Both the position numbers and the translations under genes were made by a program. This document shows, piece by piece, positions 54,476 to 62,396 of a stretch of 64,000 nt of DNA. The stretch covers positions 186,001 to 250,000 of the forward strand of contig JAIELJ010000003.1 of NCBI GenBank assembly GCA_019753105.1, given 5' to 3'. Source of the DNA: Hyphomonadaceae bacterium. Lineage in GTDB: Bacteria > Pseudomonadota > Alphaproteobacteria > Caulobacterales > Aquidulcibacteraceae. Numbering within the stretch: the stretch's first letter is position 1; each line of letters starts with the position of its first letter. The notes beneath the pieces were generated by a model that ran no database searches, was not told the DNA's origin, and saw only the letters and a program-made list of their open reading frames with translations.

Positions 54476-55153
54476 TTAACGGCGCATCGTCACCGTGACG
54501 CCAGTGAAGCTGGTGTCTTGGCTGAAGTGACGGCCGCCGACGCGGGTCGATTCTTCGCGCTCGACATAAGCCAAAGAGGCTTGGACGCCGTTGCGCTCGT
54601 AAGTGACGCCGGCCGACATATCGCCGATCTCGACCTGTTCTTGCAGCTGGAGCGAGGAGCCTTCACCGCCGAAATCGCTACGCACGCCTGGTTGCCAGGT
54701 GAGCGCTTCATCATCGGAAGCGACGAAAGCATAAACGGCGGAGCCGCCATTTTGAGTGCGGTTGTTCTCGCTATCGACGAGCCCGCGGCCGACGCGGACT
54801 TCCGAGCCAGAGCCACGGCGCGAGATATCGCCGTTGCCATCGGCGCCGAGCGAGGCGCGCTGAGAAATGGAGATATCGAGCGGTGAATCACCGCCGCCGG
54901 CGGCCACTTCCAACTCGAGACGGCGAGGGGTGTCGCCACCCGCGCCTGGCGTGGTGATCGGGGCAAAACGTGGGTTCGTGTCGCGGACAGAGACGTCCAT
55001 GGCTGGCGCAGAAGCGCCAGCCAGACGCGCCGCAGGATCTTCAAAGTTAATGGGAACAGGCGGACCTTCTTGAGCGAAAGCCACCCCCGCGATGCCTGCA
55101 GCAAGCGCAACGCCCGCTGCAAGAGCTCCCCGCATTGATCTAAAGCCACCCAT
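54476..55153 (-). CDS. Secreted beta-rich protein, tandem paralogue 1
   Basis: About 225 residues from ATG 55153 (GAGG five bases upstream), with a signal peptide ending VAFAQE. The C-terminal half, from DISISQRASLG to the end, is closely parallel to the protein encoded at 55274: SEVRVGRGL, FVASDDEALTWQPGVRSDFG, VEIGDMSAGVTYERNG, SLAYVEREES and TVTMRR. Alternating polar and apolar residues suggest beta strands, perhaps a small outer-membrane barrel. Function unknown. Confidence 0.7.
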   Translation of the reverse strand: MGGFRSMRGALAAGVALAAGIAGVAFAQEGPPVPINFEDPAARLAGASAPAMDVSVRDTNPRFAPITTPGAGGDTPRRLELEVAAGGGDSPLDISISQRASLGADGNGDISRRGSGSEVRVGRGLVDSENNRTQNGGSAVYAFVASDDEALTWQPGVRSDFGGEGSSLQLQEQVEIGDMSAGVTYERNGVQASLAYVEREESTRVGGRHFSQDTSFTGVTVTMRR

Positions 55154-55273
55154 CACAGCCTCGTGGAGATACATTCGAAGCGGCAATGCATAATGGCTGC
55201 CACAGGTTCCTCGGGCTGTTAAGTCTTTTGAGACTGTCATAGTCCGCTTTCCCCGGATTGCGGCCTTTTCCCC

Positions 55274-55963
55274 TCAGTGCCTCATGGTTACCGTGAGGCC
55301 AACGAAGCGTTCGTCCTGATTGTAGGTGCGGCCGCCGTTTCGAGCGCTGATCTCACGTTCAACATAGGCGAGAGAAGTCTGCCAGCCGTTCGCCTCATAG
55401 GTGACGCCCGCCTGCATGTCGCCGATCTCAACGCGGTCTTGCAGGGCAAAGCCCGAGCTTGCCACGCCAAGTTCATTGCGAATGCCCGGGTGCCAAACCA
55501 GCGCTTCGTCTTCCGAGGCCGCGAAGAGGTACCAGCGCGAGCCAGGCGAAGGCGCGTCATCCCGCATGCTGCGCAGGCCATGGCCAAGGCGAACTTCCGA
55601 GGCGCGGGATTCGCGCTCGACATCGCCCTGTTCGTTGAACCCGACGCCGCCGCGCTGTGCGAACGACACGTCAACGCCGTTGCCGGCGTCGGCAATAACC
55701 GAAACTTCGTAGTCTCGATTGCTGTTGCGACCGCGTTCGCGGACTGGGTCCGGCGTAAAGGCCGCGAAGCGCGCCTCCCGGCCTGGACTCAAGCTGAGTT
55801 CGAAGCGATCAGTAAAGGCCTGCGTAGGATCGGCGAAATTCGCGCCGTCCACGCCGACGAAAGTAGAGCTGCTGGGCGCGCCTGCATCTTCGGCAGTAGC
55901 AATGCTCGCAGCGAGCGTAACAAACCCGACCAAACCAACGACCACGAGCTTACGTAAGAGCAT
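55274..55963 (-). CDS. Secreted beta-rich protein, tandem paralogue 2
   Basis: A 229-residue protein with a signal peptide ending ATAED at about residue 25. Its second half mirrors the downstream paralogue: VSFAQRGGVG, SEVRLGHGL, FAASEDEALVWHPGIRNELG, VEIGDMQAGVTYEANG, SLAYVEREIS and LTVTMRH. The N-terminal halves differ, so the repeat unit is the C-terminal domain. The pair arose by tandem duplication. The gap of about 120 bases suggests separate starts within one region. Confidence 0.7.
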   Translation of the reverse strand: MLLRKLVVVGLVGFVTLAASIATAEDAGAPSSSTFVGVDGANFADPTQAFTDRFELSLSPGREARFAAFTPDPVRERGRNSNRDYEVSVIADAGNGVDVSFAQRGGVGFNEQGDVERESRASEVRLGHGLRSMRDDAPSPGSRWYLFAASEDEALVWHPGIRNELGVASSGFALQDRVEIGDMQAGVTYEANGWQTSLAYVEREISARNGGRTYNQDERFVGLTVTMRH

Positions 55964-56102
55964 CGCGATCTCCTCCCAAACACATGAAGAGTGTGTTCGG
56001 TATGGTTACTCAAGTCCTAAGATTCGCGTGGTTTTTCTGCAGTCGATCTACACTGAGCGTGTGCAGCATACGCGCGCGGCGCTTGCAGAATAAGGGTTTT
56101 CG

Positions 56103-56639
56103 TCACGCTTTCGGCGGCGGCAGCGTGCGCTGCATGATGACGACATCAAGCACTCGTCCGTGCTTTTCGCCGACGTTCTCCAGCTTGCCGACGACGTTGA
56201 AGCCCAGTTTTTTGTGCAAACCGATCGAGCCGGCGTTGTAGCTATCGCCGATGAACGCGAGCACTTCGCGAACGCCGTCGCTACGCAGGCTTGTTAGGAG
56301 TTCGCTCATTAGCAGCGCGCCCGCGCCTTGGCGCTGCGTCGTTGGCCCCACATAGACAGAGGATTCGAAAGTCTTGGAATAGGCGGCGCGGTCGCGATAC
56401 TGGACCGCGTAAGCAAAACCCAAGACGCGGCTCAAATCACTGAGCGGGGAGGCCACCAAAAACGGCCAGCCCTTGTCGACGATTCTGCTCCAGCGCTCGG
56501 TCATTTCTTCGAGCGAAGGCGGTTCGATCTCGAACGTGCCCGCGCCCGACAAGACGTGATGGGCATAAATGAGCTGCACATATTCCAGGTCCTGCTGGAA
56601 GCAGGGGCGGATGATCATTGGGGGGCGTTCGGCGGCCAT
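56103..56639 (-). CDS. GNAT acetyltransferase (phosphinothricin acetyltransferase-like)
   Basis: About 178 residues from ATG 56639; ATG 56618 (MIIRPCFQ) is the alternative. Seen: IIRPCFQQDLEYVQLIYAHHV, GTFEIEPPSLEEMTERW, FAYAVQYRDRAAYSKTFESSVYVG, the acetyl-CoA motif QRQGAGALLMSELL, and NAGSIGLHKKLGF. This matches Pat/Bar-type enzymes, which acetylate amino-acid-like compounds. A long open extension upstream is antisense to the CHAP gene and is rejected. Confidence 0.88.
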   Translation of the reverse strand: MAAERPPMIIRPCFQQDLEYVQLIYAHHVLSGAGTFEIEPPSLEEMTERWSRIVDKGWPFLVASPLSDLSRVLGFAYAVQYRDRAAYSKTFESSVYVGPTTQRQGAGALLMSELLTSLRSDGVREVLAFIGDSYNAGSIGLHKKLGFNVVGKLENVGEKHGRVLDVVIMQRTLPPPKA

Positions 56640-56750
56640 ATGGCTCGGTGGCCCCGTTTTTGACCGCCGGTCAAGCCTGCGGCGGCTGGTCTCGTGGCCG
56701 ATGGGCGCATTCACCGGATACCAACGGGTACGGTTTATACTGCCTCCGAA

Positions 56751-57332
56751 ATGTCGATTCTCCGGATGAATGGGCCAGCCCAGGCCCTTGTGCTTGGGCT
56801 GATGCTGGCGGTTTTGACCGCCTGCGCCACCGCACCAGCGCCCATATCGGGCGGCCTGCGGGGCCGTGCGCCGACGGCGTCGGAGCCGCTGCCGCGCTGG
56901 AGTGGCGGCGAAGAGCCTAGAATCGTGGATGCGCGGGCGCGTCTGCAGTGCGTGCCGTTTGCCCGTCGTGAATCGGGCGTCGAGATCTTTGGCGACGCCA
57001 ATACCTGGTGGGCGCAAGCCGCCGGCCGCTATCCGCGTTCGGGCCGCCCGGCGCCTGGGTCGGTTCTGGTCATGCGCGGCTACAACAATCCGGGCCGCGG
57101 CCATGTCGCTGTGGTGACGAGGGTGGATTCCAACCGTCTCATCCGCGTCGATCATGCCAACTGGCTGAACAATGGCGAGATCAGCGTCGACGTGCCGATC
57201 CTCGACGTCTCGCCGAACAATGATTGGTCGGAAATTCGGGTTTGGCATATCCCCGGCGGGCACTGGGGCGGGCGGATCTATACCGCCCATGGCTTCATTC
57301 ACCCGTTCAGCCTTACAGCATCGCTGAGCTAA
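56751..57332 (+). CDS. CHAP-domain lipoprotein (amidase-like), paralogue 1
   Basis: About 193 residues: signal with lipobox LTAC near residue 24, short linker, then a CHAP domain. Seen: LQCVPFARRESG with the catalytic Cys, ANTWWAQAAGRYP, PGSVLVMRGY, GHVAVVTRVDSNRLIRVDHANW with the catalytic His, and a WSEIRVWH motif. CHAP enzymes cut peptidoglycan peptides. Closely similar to the next gene in the core, but lipid-anchored. An ATG five codons further in is possible. Confidence 0.87.
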   Translation: MSILRMNGPAQALVLGLMLAVLTACATAPAPISGGLRGRAPTASEPLPRWSGGEEPRIVDARARLQCVPFARRESGVEIFGDANTWWAQAAGRYPRSGRPAPGSVLVMRGYNNPGRGHVAVVTRVDSNRLIRVDHANWLNNGEISVDVPILDVSPNNDWSEIRVWHIPGGHWGGRIYTAHGFIHPFSLTASLS

Positions 57333-57547
57333 AGTTCCCAGCGTTAAGACTTGTGGCGTAGTCCTCGAAGACTAGCGTTAACTAGTGTTACTCGAAGACC
57401 AGCAACATCTTGTGACTTACGATTCTCTTTACCATAGAGAACCCGCACCTTTCCTGAAGTTCAGCTGGCGAATTAAGTGTTCTTTTACTCCGCTGGCGGC
57501 TTTGTGTGTCCCAGTTTGGGGCAATAAGCTCGCCTGGGCATCAGGGC

Positions 57548-58222
57548 ATGGTCGATTCCCGCGCGCTCCTCCTCGCCGTTGCTGCGGCTGCAGGCCTTTC
57601 GGGTCTGCCGTCGGAAGCAGAGGCGCTGACGCCATTGTCGATGGATCTTGCCGTCGACCCGTCAGTCACCGAGGGGCCTTCAGAACACGCCACTATGGCG
57701 CCCGCCGATTTCGAGCGGTTGCCGGATGAGGCGTACGAGCCGACGGCTCGTGTGACGAACTGGCGTTCGCGCTTGCAGTGCGTGCCGTTTGCGCGCCGCG
57801 AGTCTGGCGTCGAAATTTATGGCAACGCCAATACGTGGTGGCAGCAGGCACGCGACCGCTACGAAACCTCCGCTGATCCTGATGAAGGCTCAGTCATGGT
57901 TCTGCGTGGCTACAACACGAACACACGCGGCCACGTTGCTGTCGTGCGCGAAGTCGTGTCCGAGCGCTTGATCATCGTCGATCACTCGAATTGGCTGAAC
58001 ACTGGCGAGATTACGCGCGACGTGCCGATCCGCGATGTGTCGCCGGCTGGCGACTGGAGCCAGGTTCAGGTTTGGAATGTGCCCGGTCGTCATTGGGGCG
58101 GGCGCACCTACCAAGTGCAGGGCTTCATTCAGAACATCCTGACGGAAGCTGAGCAAGCGCGCCAAGCTGAGGCCGCGGCGCGCGCGCAGGTGGCGTCGGG
58201 CGAACCGGTAGCCATCGGCTAA
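57548..58222 (+). CDS. Secreted CHAP-domain protein (amidase-like), paralogue 2
   Basis: About 224 residues with a cleavable signal peptide (LLLAVAAAAGLSGLPSEAEA), no lipobox. CHAP core: LQCVPFARRESGVEIYGNA, EGSVMVLRGYNTNTRGHVAVV, VDHSNWLNTGE, WNVPGRHWGG. A C-terminal Ala-rich helix (LTEAEQARQAEAAARAQVA) is absent from paralogue 1. It differs from its neighbour in targeting: probably soluble or periplasmic instead of membrane-bound. The pair is a tandem duplication with about 215 bases between. Confidence 0.86.
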   Translation: MVDSRALLLAVAAAAGLSGLPSEAEALTPLSMDLAVDPSVTEGPSEHATMAPADFERLPDEAYEPTARVTNWRSRLQCVPFARRESGVEIYGNANTWWQQARDRYETSADPDEGSVMVLRGYNTNTRGHVAVVREVVSERLIIVDHSNWLNTGEITRDVPIRDVSPAGDWSQVQVWNVPGRHWGGRTYQVQGFIQNILTEAEQARQAEAAARAQVASGEPVAIG

Positions 58223-58474
58223 TCAGCCGCCGCTCGGCTCATCGCCGCCGTTCGTGTGCGGCCGGTGCGCGCCATTGGTCACGCCATATTCCTTTGAAGG
58301 CTTGGCGCCATTTGTTGGCGCATAGCCTTCTGCGGCCAGGCCGCGCTTCAAGAGCTCACGCACCGCTGCGGCGCGGCTCGGCATCCGGTGGCCGAAGCGC
58401 CAATCGTCGAGTGCTGCGAGCTCTTCCTCAGTCAACATGATTTGTAGGCGTTCGCCCCGAGTAAGGTCGTTCAT
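58223..58474 (-). CDS. Ribbon-helix-helix domain protein
   Basis: An 83-residue protein. The N-terminal part (RGERLQIMLTEEELAALDDWR, RMPSRAAAVRELLKRGL) has the RHH pattern: a strand, then two helices. The C-terminal 35 residues are polar and Gly/Asn/Pro-rich, so disordered. Convergent with the CHAP gene, no spacing. An inverted repeat upstream may be its own operator. Confidence 0.75.
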   Translation of the reverse strand: MNDLTRGERLQIMLTEEELAALDDWRFGHRMPSRAAAVRELLKRGLAAEGYAPTNGAKPSKEYGVTNGAHRPHTNGGDEPSGG

Positions 58475-58521
58475 GTCACTTTCCGTTCGTTCAAGTTCCG
58501 AGGGAGAAAGTGAGTAAGAGG

Positions 58522-58543
58522 CGCATAAGTTCCACTTTATGCG
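58522..58543. promoter_or_regulatory. Inverted repeat upstream of the RHH gene
   Basis: CGCATAA (58522-58528), 8-base spacer, TTATGCG (58537-58543), 48-69 bases upstream of the RHH start and inside a marked A/T-rich stretch that probably holds its promoter. A candidate autoregulatory operator. Confidence 0.45.
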
Positions 58544-58755
58544 GTATCCATATAATCATCATAATAATCAGAGGGCCGTGATTGGCATTCGTTCTCACAA
58601 TTTGAGTTGTTGTAAGTATTTATTTGAATGCACAGCGAATCTATCGTGGAATTGTTGCGGAGATTGTCTAATGTGAGTGCGGTGAATGCTTGCCGGAGCG
58701 GCCGCGGACTGTGGTCTCACAAGCATCCCGACGCGTCGAAGGGCGCGAACTCAAA
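58544..58755. other. A/T-rich intergenic stretch
   Basis: This stretch contains runs such as ATATAATCATCATAATAATC and TATTTATTTGAATG, unusual for this GC-rich window. It probably holds promoters for the RHH gene and for the genes to the right. No RNA gene was recognised. Confidence 0.4.
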
Positions 58756-58923
58756 ATGACCGAACAACCGATCTCAACGCGGCTCAGGTTTTCCACTTGG
58801 CTTCGGACGCTGCTTTCAGGAGCGCCTTCAAAGCCGAAGGCCACCAGCCGCCAAAGCCAAAAGCTGCCACGCATGGCCGATATGCTGGCCAATATCGGCC
58901 GCGAGTCCGGCCCGGAGCGCTGA
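58756..58923 (+). CDS. Small basic protein (55 residues), uncertain
   Basis: A frame beginning MTEQPISTRLRFSTWLRTLL, basic and Ser/Pro-rich, ending MLANIGRESGPER. It lies 80 bases upstream of the ion channel gene on the same strand. No family or clear ribosome site; it could be a chance frame. Confidence 0.3.
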   Translation: MTEQPISTRLRFSTWLRTLLSGAPSKPKATSRQSQKLPRMADMLANIGRESGPER

Positions 58924-59004
58924 CAGGGGTTTTCCGCGCTGTGACTCTCGCGATAGGTTCGCACCGCTGGGAGCGGGGGCTCTCCGGCGAGGGGATCGAC
59001 GATC

Positions 59005-59931
59005 ATGGCGAATGGCGCGGCGGCAGCCGCGGGCGCTGGCGCGCCTGCACAGAAGAAACTGAAGCTGAAGCGTAAGCAGCAGGGCGGCATCCCTCTCTTT
59101 CGCTGGCTCACCCAGAACGTCTTCTGGGAGCTCTTCATCATCGCCTGCATCATCGCGAACGCGGTGATCCTCGGCTACGATGCTCATCATGGCGGAGAGA
59201 GCCCCTACAGCGCGCAGATCGAGCAGTGGAATATGTACTTCCTGTACATCTTCACCGCCGAGCTGATTTTGGAATTCTTGGCGCAAGGCCCGAAACGCTA
59301 TTTCAGCCGTGGCTGGAACTGGTTCGACATGTTCGTCGTCGCCATCAGCTATTTCTCGGTTTCATCGCTGTCGGCGCTGCGTACGCTGCGCGTCATCCGC
59401 ATTTTCCGTCTTATCAGCGCCGTGCCGCAAATGCGCCGCGTCGTCGAGGCGTTGTTCGGCGCGCTGCCTGGCATCATGGCGTCGTTCGCTATCTTGGCTG
59501 TGGTCTTCTACATCGCAGCAGTGATGGGCACGACGCTCTTCCATAACGATCCTGGCTTCCGAGACCTCGGCGCCAGCGCGCTTTCGCTCTTTCAGCTCTC
59601 GCAGTTTGACGGTTGGGGCGAGACGGTCACGCGTCTGCAAGCGCAAAATCCGTATGCGTGGGTGTTCATCCTCGGCTTCACACTCGTTGCGGTCTTTGCC
59701 GTCTTGAACCTCTTCATCGGCGTTATCGTCGAAGCGGTGCAGGCCGCGCCGCAAGAAGAAATCAAGGAAGAACTCGACGAACTCGAGCAGGACGTTGAAG
59801 GCATCGCCGAAGCACAAGAAGACGCCGCTGACGTGCAACGGCGTGTGCTTGAGGAACTACGTGCATTACGTGCTGAGGTCGCGGCGCTGCGCGGCGCTAG
59901 TCCGCCGACGCCACCATCACCGGTGGGCTGA
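59005..59931 (+). CDS. Voltage-gated-type ion channel (NaChBac-like)
   Basis: A 308-residue six-segment channel. S1 about 41-58, S2 78-95, S3 105-118, S4 with Arg126, Arg129, Arg132 and Arg135 at every third position, S5 154-177, pore loop 190-207 and S6 219-245. The pore reads SLFQLSQFDGWGE where bacterial sodium channels have FQxxTLESW: Asp202 replaces the filter Glu and Gly203 the Ser. A C-terminal coiled coil (about 250-295) would hold the tetramer. The ion carried is unknown. The gene end overlaps the convergent fasciclin gene by 35 bases. Confidence 0.88.
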   Translation: MANGAAAAAGAGAPAQKKLKLKRKQQGGIPLFRWLTQNVFWELFIIACIIANAVILGYDAHHGGESPYSAQIEQWNMYFLYIFTAELILEFLAQGPKRYFSRGWNWFDMFVVAISYFSVSSLSALRTLRVIRIFRLISAVPQMRRVVEALFGALPGIMASFAILAVVFYIAAVMGTTLFHNDPGFRDLGASALSLFQLSQFDGWGETVTRLQAQNPYAWVFILGFTLVAVFAVLNLFIGVIVEAVQAAPQEEIKEELDELEQDVEGIAEAQEDAADVQRRVLEELRALRAEVAALRGASPPTPPSPVG

Positions 59932-60460
59932 GCACGCTGTTGATGCCTTGGATCACGCCGTTGCTGGCGTTGATGTCGGGCATGACGACGAGCTGATCGT
60001 ACACGCGCAAACCGTCACGGCCGTCGATCGTGAGGGTATAGCCGTTTGAAGCTTCCTCGCGCGTGACGCCGCCGGCGGTGCTTTCGCTCGTCACGCGCTC
60101 ATCGACGACGTGATAGGCGAGCAACGCCAATAGCTCGTCGCGGTTTTCCGGGGCGAAGAGCCGCGTGCGCTCGCGTTCGCTCATCGAGCGGAATGCTTCG
60201 TCAGTGGGGGCAAAGATCGTGAACGGGCCTTCGCCGCGTAGCGTTTCGGCGTAGCCGGTTTGCTCGACAGCATCGAGAAAGTAGCTGAACTGCCCGGTCG
60301 CCGCGGCAACGTCGATGACATCGCCTTGCGGATCGGGCGTGTTCGTTTCGGTGTCCGAGATCGCGACAACGAAGCGTCCGTCCGTTTGGGCGAATGCGGC
60401 GGGCGTGGCCGTGACAGCGAGCGCCAGCACCAACGCGCGTGTGAAAGAAACTCTGTTCAT
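59897..60460 (-). CDS. Secreted fasciclin-domain protein
   Basis: About 187 residues from ATG 60460, with a signal peptide ending AAFAQ. One fasciclin (FAS1) domain: FSYFLDAVEQTGYAETLRGEGPFTIFAPTDEAF in sections, LLALLAYHVVDERV and the final YTLTIDGRDGLRVYDQLVVMPDINASNGVIQGINSVL region. FAS1 domains mediate adhesion or surface interaction. It converges on the channel gene with overlapping ends. Confidence 0.9.
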   Translation of the reverse strand: MNRVSFTRALVLALAVTATPAAFAQTDGRFVVAISDTETNTPDPQGDVIDVAAATGQFSYFLDAVEQTGYAETLRGEGPFTIFAPTDEAFRSMSERERTRLFAPENRDELLALLAYHVVDERVTSESTAGGVTREEASNGYTLTIDGRDGLRVYDQLVVMPDINASNGVIQGINSVLSPPVMVASAD

Positions 60461-60542
60461 GCGCGGTGAACGCCGAGAATGCCGCGACGGTTTCACACGC
60501 GTGTCACTGGCGCCCGCGCTTACCATCGGCGACAATGCGCGC

Positions 60543-61235
60543 ATGTCCGTCTGGTCCCGCATCGTTGAATTGGCCGCGCGCGCTTTCGATCCGGAGGCCG
60601 ACCCGCCCGAATTTGGTGAAGAATGCGCCCCGCGGCCGAATGACGTCGGGTTCACCGCCGCCGTGATCGGGCTGGCGGCGAAAATGGCTAAAGCGGACGG
60701 CGTCACGACCGAGAGCGAACTGGCTGCCGCCGCTCAAGTCTTCCGCCCGCCGCCCGGCGAGGAGGAGCACTTCCGCCGCGCCTTCATGCTGGCGAACCAG
60801 ACGGTCCTAGGATTTCAGTCCTACGCCAAGCAGATCGGCCGCAAGTATCGCGCGCGGCCCTGCTTGCTGGAGGACGTGCTCGATGGCCTTTTTCACATCG
60901 CGGTCGCCGATGGCGCGCTGACGCAAAGCGAATTGGACTATCTCGCTGACGTGGCTGCGCATTTCGGCTTCTCGGAGATGGAGTTCCGCCGCATCAAGGC
61001 CACCAATCTAGGCCCCGACGCTGACGATCCCTATGCCGTGCTGGGCCTGCTGCCGGGCGCGAGCATGGAAGAGGTGCGCCAGGCGTGGCGGCGTGTGGCG
61101 GCTGAAAACCACCCTGACCGCATGCTCCAGCGCGGCGCGCCGCCGGAATTTGTGGAAATCGCGCGGGACAAAACCGCCGCGATCAACGCCGCCTACGCGA
61201 AAATCCGCGAGGAACTGAGCGTTCCGGCGAAGTAA
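60543..61235 (+). CDS. TerB-DnaJ domain protein (DjlA-like)
   Basis: A 230-residue soluble protein. The N-terminal TerB-like helical domain (about 35-150: VIGLAAKMAKADGVTTESEL, GLFHIAVADGALTQSELDYL) is followed by a C-terminal J domain with DPYAVLGLLPGASMEEVRQAW and the HPD motif in ENHPDRM. Unlike DjlA of enterobacteria it has no membrane anchor. It should stimulate an Hsp70; an Hsp70-like protein occurs at 23273 but there is no proof of a link. Start MSVWSRIVEL fits the domain. Confidence 0.88.
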   Translation: MSVWSRIVELAARAFDPEADPPEFGEECAPRPNDVGFTAAVIGLAAKMAKADGVTTESELAAAAQVFRPPPGEEEHFRRAFMLANQTVLGFQSYAKQIGRKYRARPCLLEDVLDGLFHIAVADGALTQSELDYLADVAAHFGFSEMEFRRIKATNLGPDADDPYAVLGLLPGASMEEVRQAWRRVAAENHPDRMLQRGAPPEFVEIARDKTAAINAAYAKIREELSVPAK

Positions 61236-61319
61236 CCAATCCACACGCGCGCCCTAAGCGCGCCGCATTGATCCCGGAGCGTAGCTCTCCATATTGAACC
61301 GCGAAGGAGTGCGCCGACG

Positions 61320-61589
61320 ATGACCGCTAACGCCGCCGATTGGGGTTCCAACGCGCTGAGCGCATTTCTGCGCGCGGCCGGCCTTGTCGTTTTGGTGATT
61401 GGTGCAGCACTCGCGTTTATTTTCGCGTTTGCCGCGGCGATGGTGGTTGGCCTGATGATCGCCGGCGCCGCCGTTGCGATGCGCTTGCGCCCGCGCCGCA
61501 AGGCCAAGCCGAGCGCCGATGGCGTGCTCGAAGCGCGGCAGACGCCGGATGGCTGGGTCGTGGAGACCTCCGCGCACCGCAAGGCTTAA
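61320..61589 (+). CDS. Small membrane protein of unknown function
   Basis: An 89-residue protein with one long or two short membrane segments (AAGLVVLVIGAALAFIFAF; AAMVVGLMIAGAAVAM), a basic stretch (RLRPRRKAKPS) and a short C-terminal strand region (VLEARQTPDGWVVETS). AAGGAG lies upstream. Located between the TerB-DnaJ gene and the amidase gene, possibly in one transcript. Confidence 0.6.
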   Translation: MTANAADWGSNALSAFLRAAGLVVLVIGAALAFIFAFAAAMVVGLMIAGAAVAMRLRPRRKAKPSADGVLEARQTPDGWVVETSAHRKA

Positions 61590-61622
61590 CGACAGCGCTG
61601 AGAGTCGCTCTATAAGAGCCGC

Positions 61623-62396
61623 GTGACCGAAGCTTACATCAAACGCCCATCGCCCAATTTCGACGCGCGCACGCGGCCCATTGATCTGATCGTGCTGCAT
61701 TACACTGGCATGCAGGACGCAGCCATCGCGTTAGCGCGTCTCACCGATCCGCAGCCGCTTGCGGGCAATTATCCGGGGCCTTGGCAAAGCGAAGACGTGC
61801 TGCCCGATAGCCCGCTTTCGCGCGTGTCGGCGCATTATGTCGTCGATGAAGCCGGTCAGATTTACGCGCTCGTGCCGGAGGAGCATCGCGCTTGGCACGC
61901 CGGCGTCGGCAGCTGGGAGGGCGAGGGCGATCTCAACGCGCGTGCGATCGGCGTCGAGATCGTCAATGGCGGGCATGATTTTGGCCTGCCGGATTTCACC
62001 GACGCGCAGATCGCGGCTGTTGTCCAATTGCTCAAGGACATTTTTTCGCGTTGGCCCGAATTGAACGCAAAACGCGTCGTCGGCCATTCCGATATCGCGC
62101 CGGAACGCAAAGCCGATCCTGGCGAGAAATTCCCGTGGGCCAAGCTTGCCGACGCAGGCGTTTCGGTTTGGCCGCGCGAACTGCCGTCAGAACTCGATAA
62201 TGACGATGTCGCCTCCGACGTTCAGACCCAGCTCGCTTCGATCGGCTACGACGTGAAGCAAACAGGCTCGATGGATAATTCCACCCGCGCCGCATTGGTG
62301 GCGTTCCAACGCCGCTTCCGGCCAAGCGATATCAGCGGCGCGGCTGACGAGGAGACGCGCCGTCTCCTCGTCGCTGTAGCGCGCGCGCTGAGTTAG
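61623..62396 (+). CDS. N-acetylmuramoyl-L-alanine amidase (AmpD type) with peptidoglycan-binding domain
   Basis: A 257-residue amidase_2 protein from a GTG start. Seen: zinc site His26 in IVLHYTGM, SAHYVVDEAGQIYALVPEEHRAWHAGVGSW (in two sections), AIGVEIVNGG and GHSDIAPERKADPGEKFPW with the second His and Asp. A C-terminal PG_binding_1 domain follows (VQTQLASIGYDVKQTGSMDNSTRAALVAFQRRF region). No signal peptide is seen, so it may act on recycled muropeptides in the cytoplasm. Convergent with the next gene by four bases. Confidence 0.93.
   Translation: MTEAYIKRPSPNFDARTRPIDLIVLHYTGMQDAAIALARLTDPQPLAGNYPGPWQSEDVLPDSPLSRVSAHYVVDEAGQIYALVPEEHRAWHAGVGSWEGEGDLNARAIGVEIVNGGHDFGLPDFTDAQIAAVVQLLKDIFSRWPELNAKRVVGHSDIAPERKADPGEKFPWAKLADAGVSVWPRELPSELDNDDVASDVQTQLASIGYDVKQTGSMDNSTRAALVAFQRRFRPSDISGAADEETRRLLVAVARALS

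Noticed and set aside
56640-57302. Long N-terminal extension of the GNAT gene
   Set aside because: It is antisense to the CHAP lipoprotein gene, and the GNAT domain is complete from 56639.
58223-58543. Toxin-antitoxin system based on the RHH protein
   Set aside because: No toxin-like gene lies next to it; the neighbour is a CHAP protein ending at the same point on the other strand.
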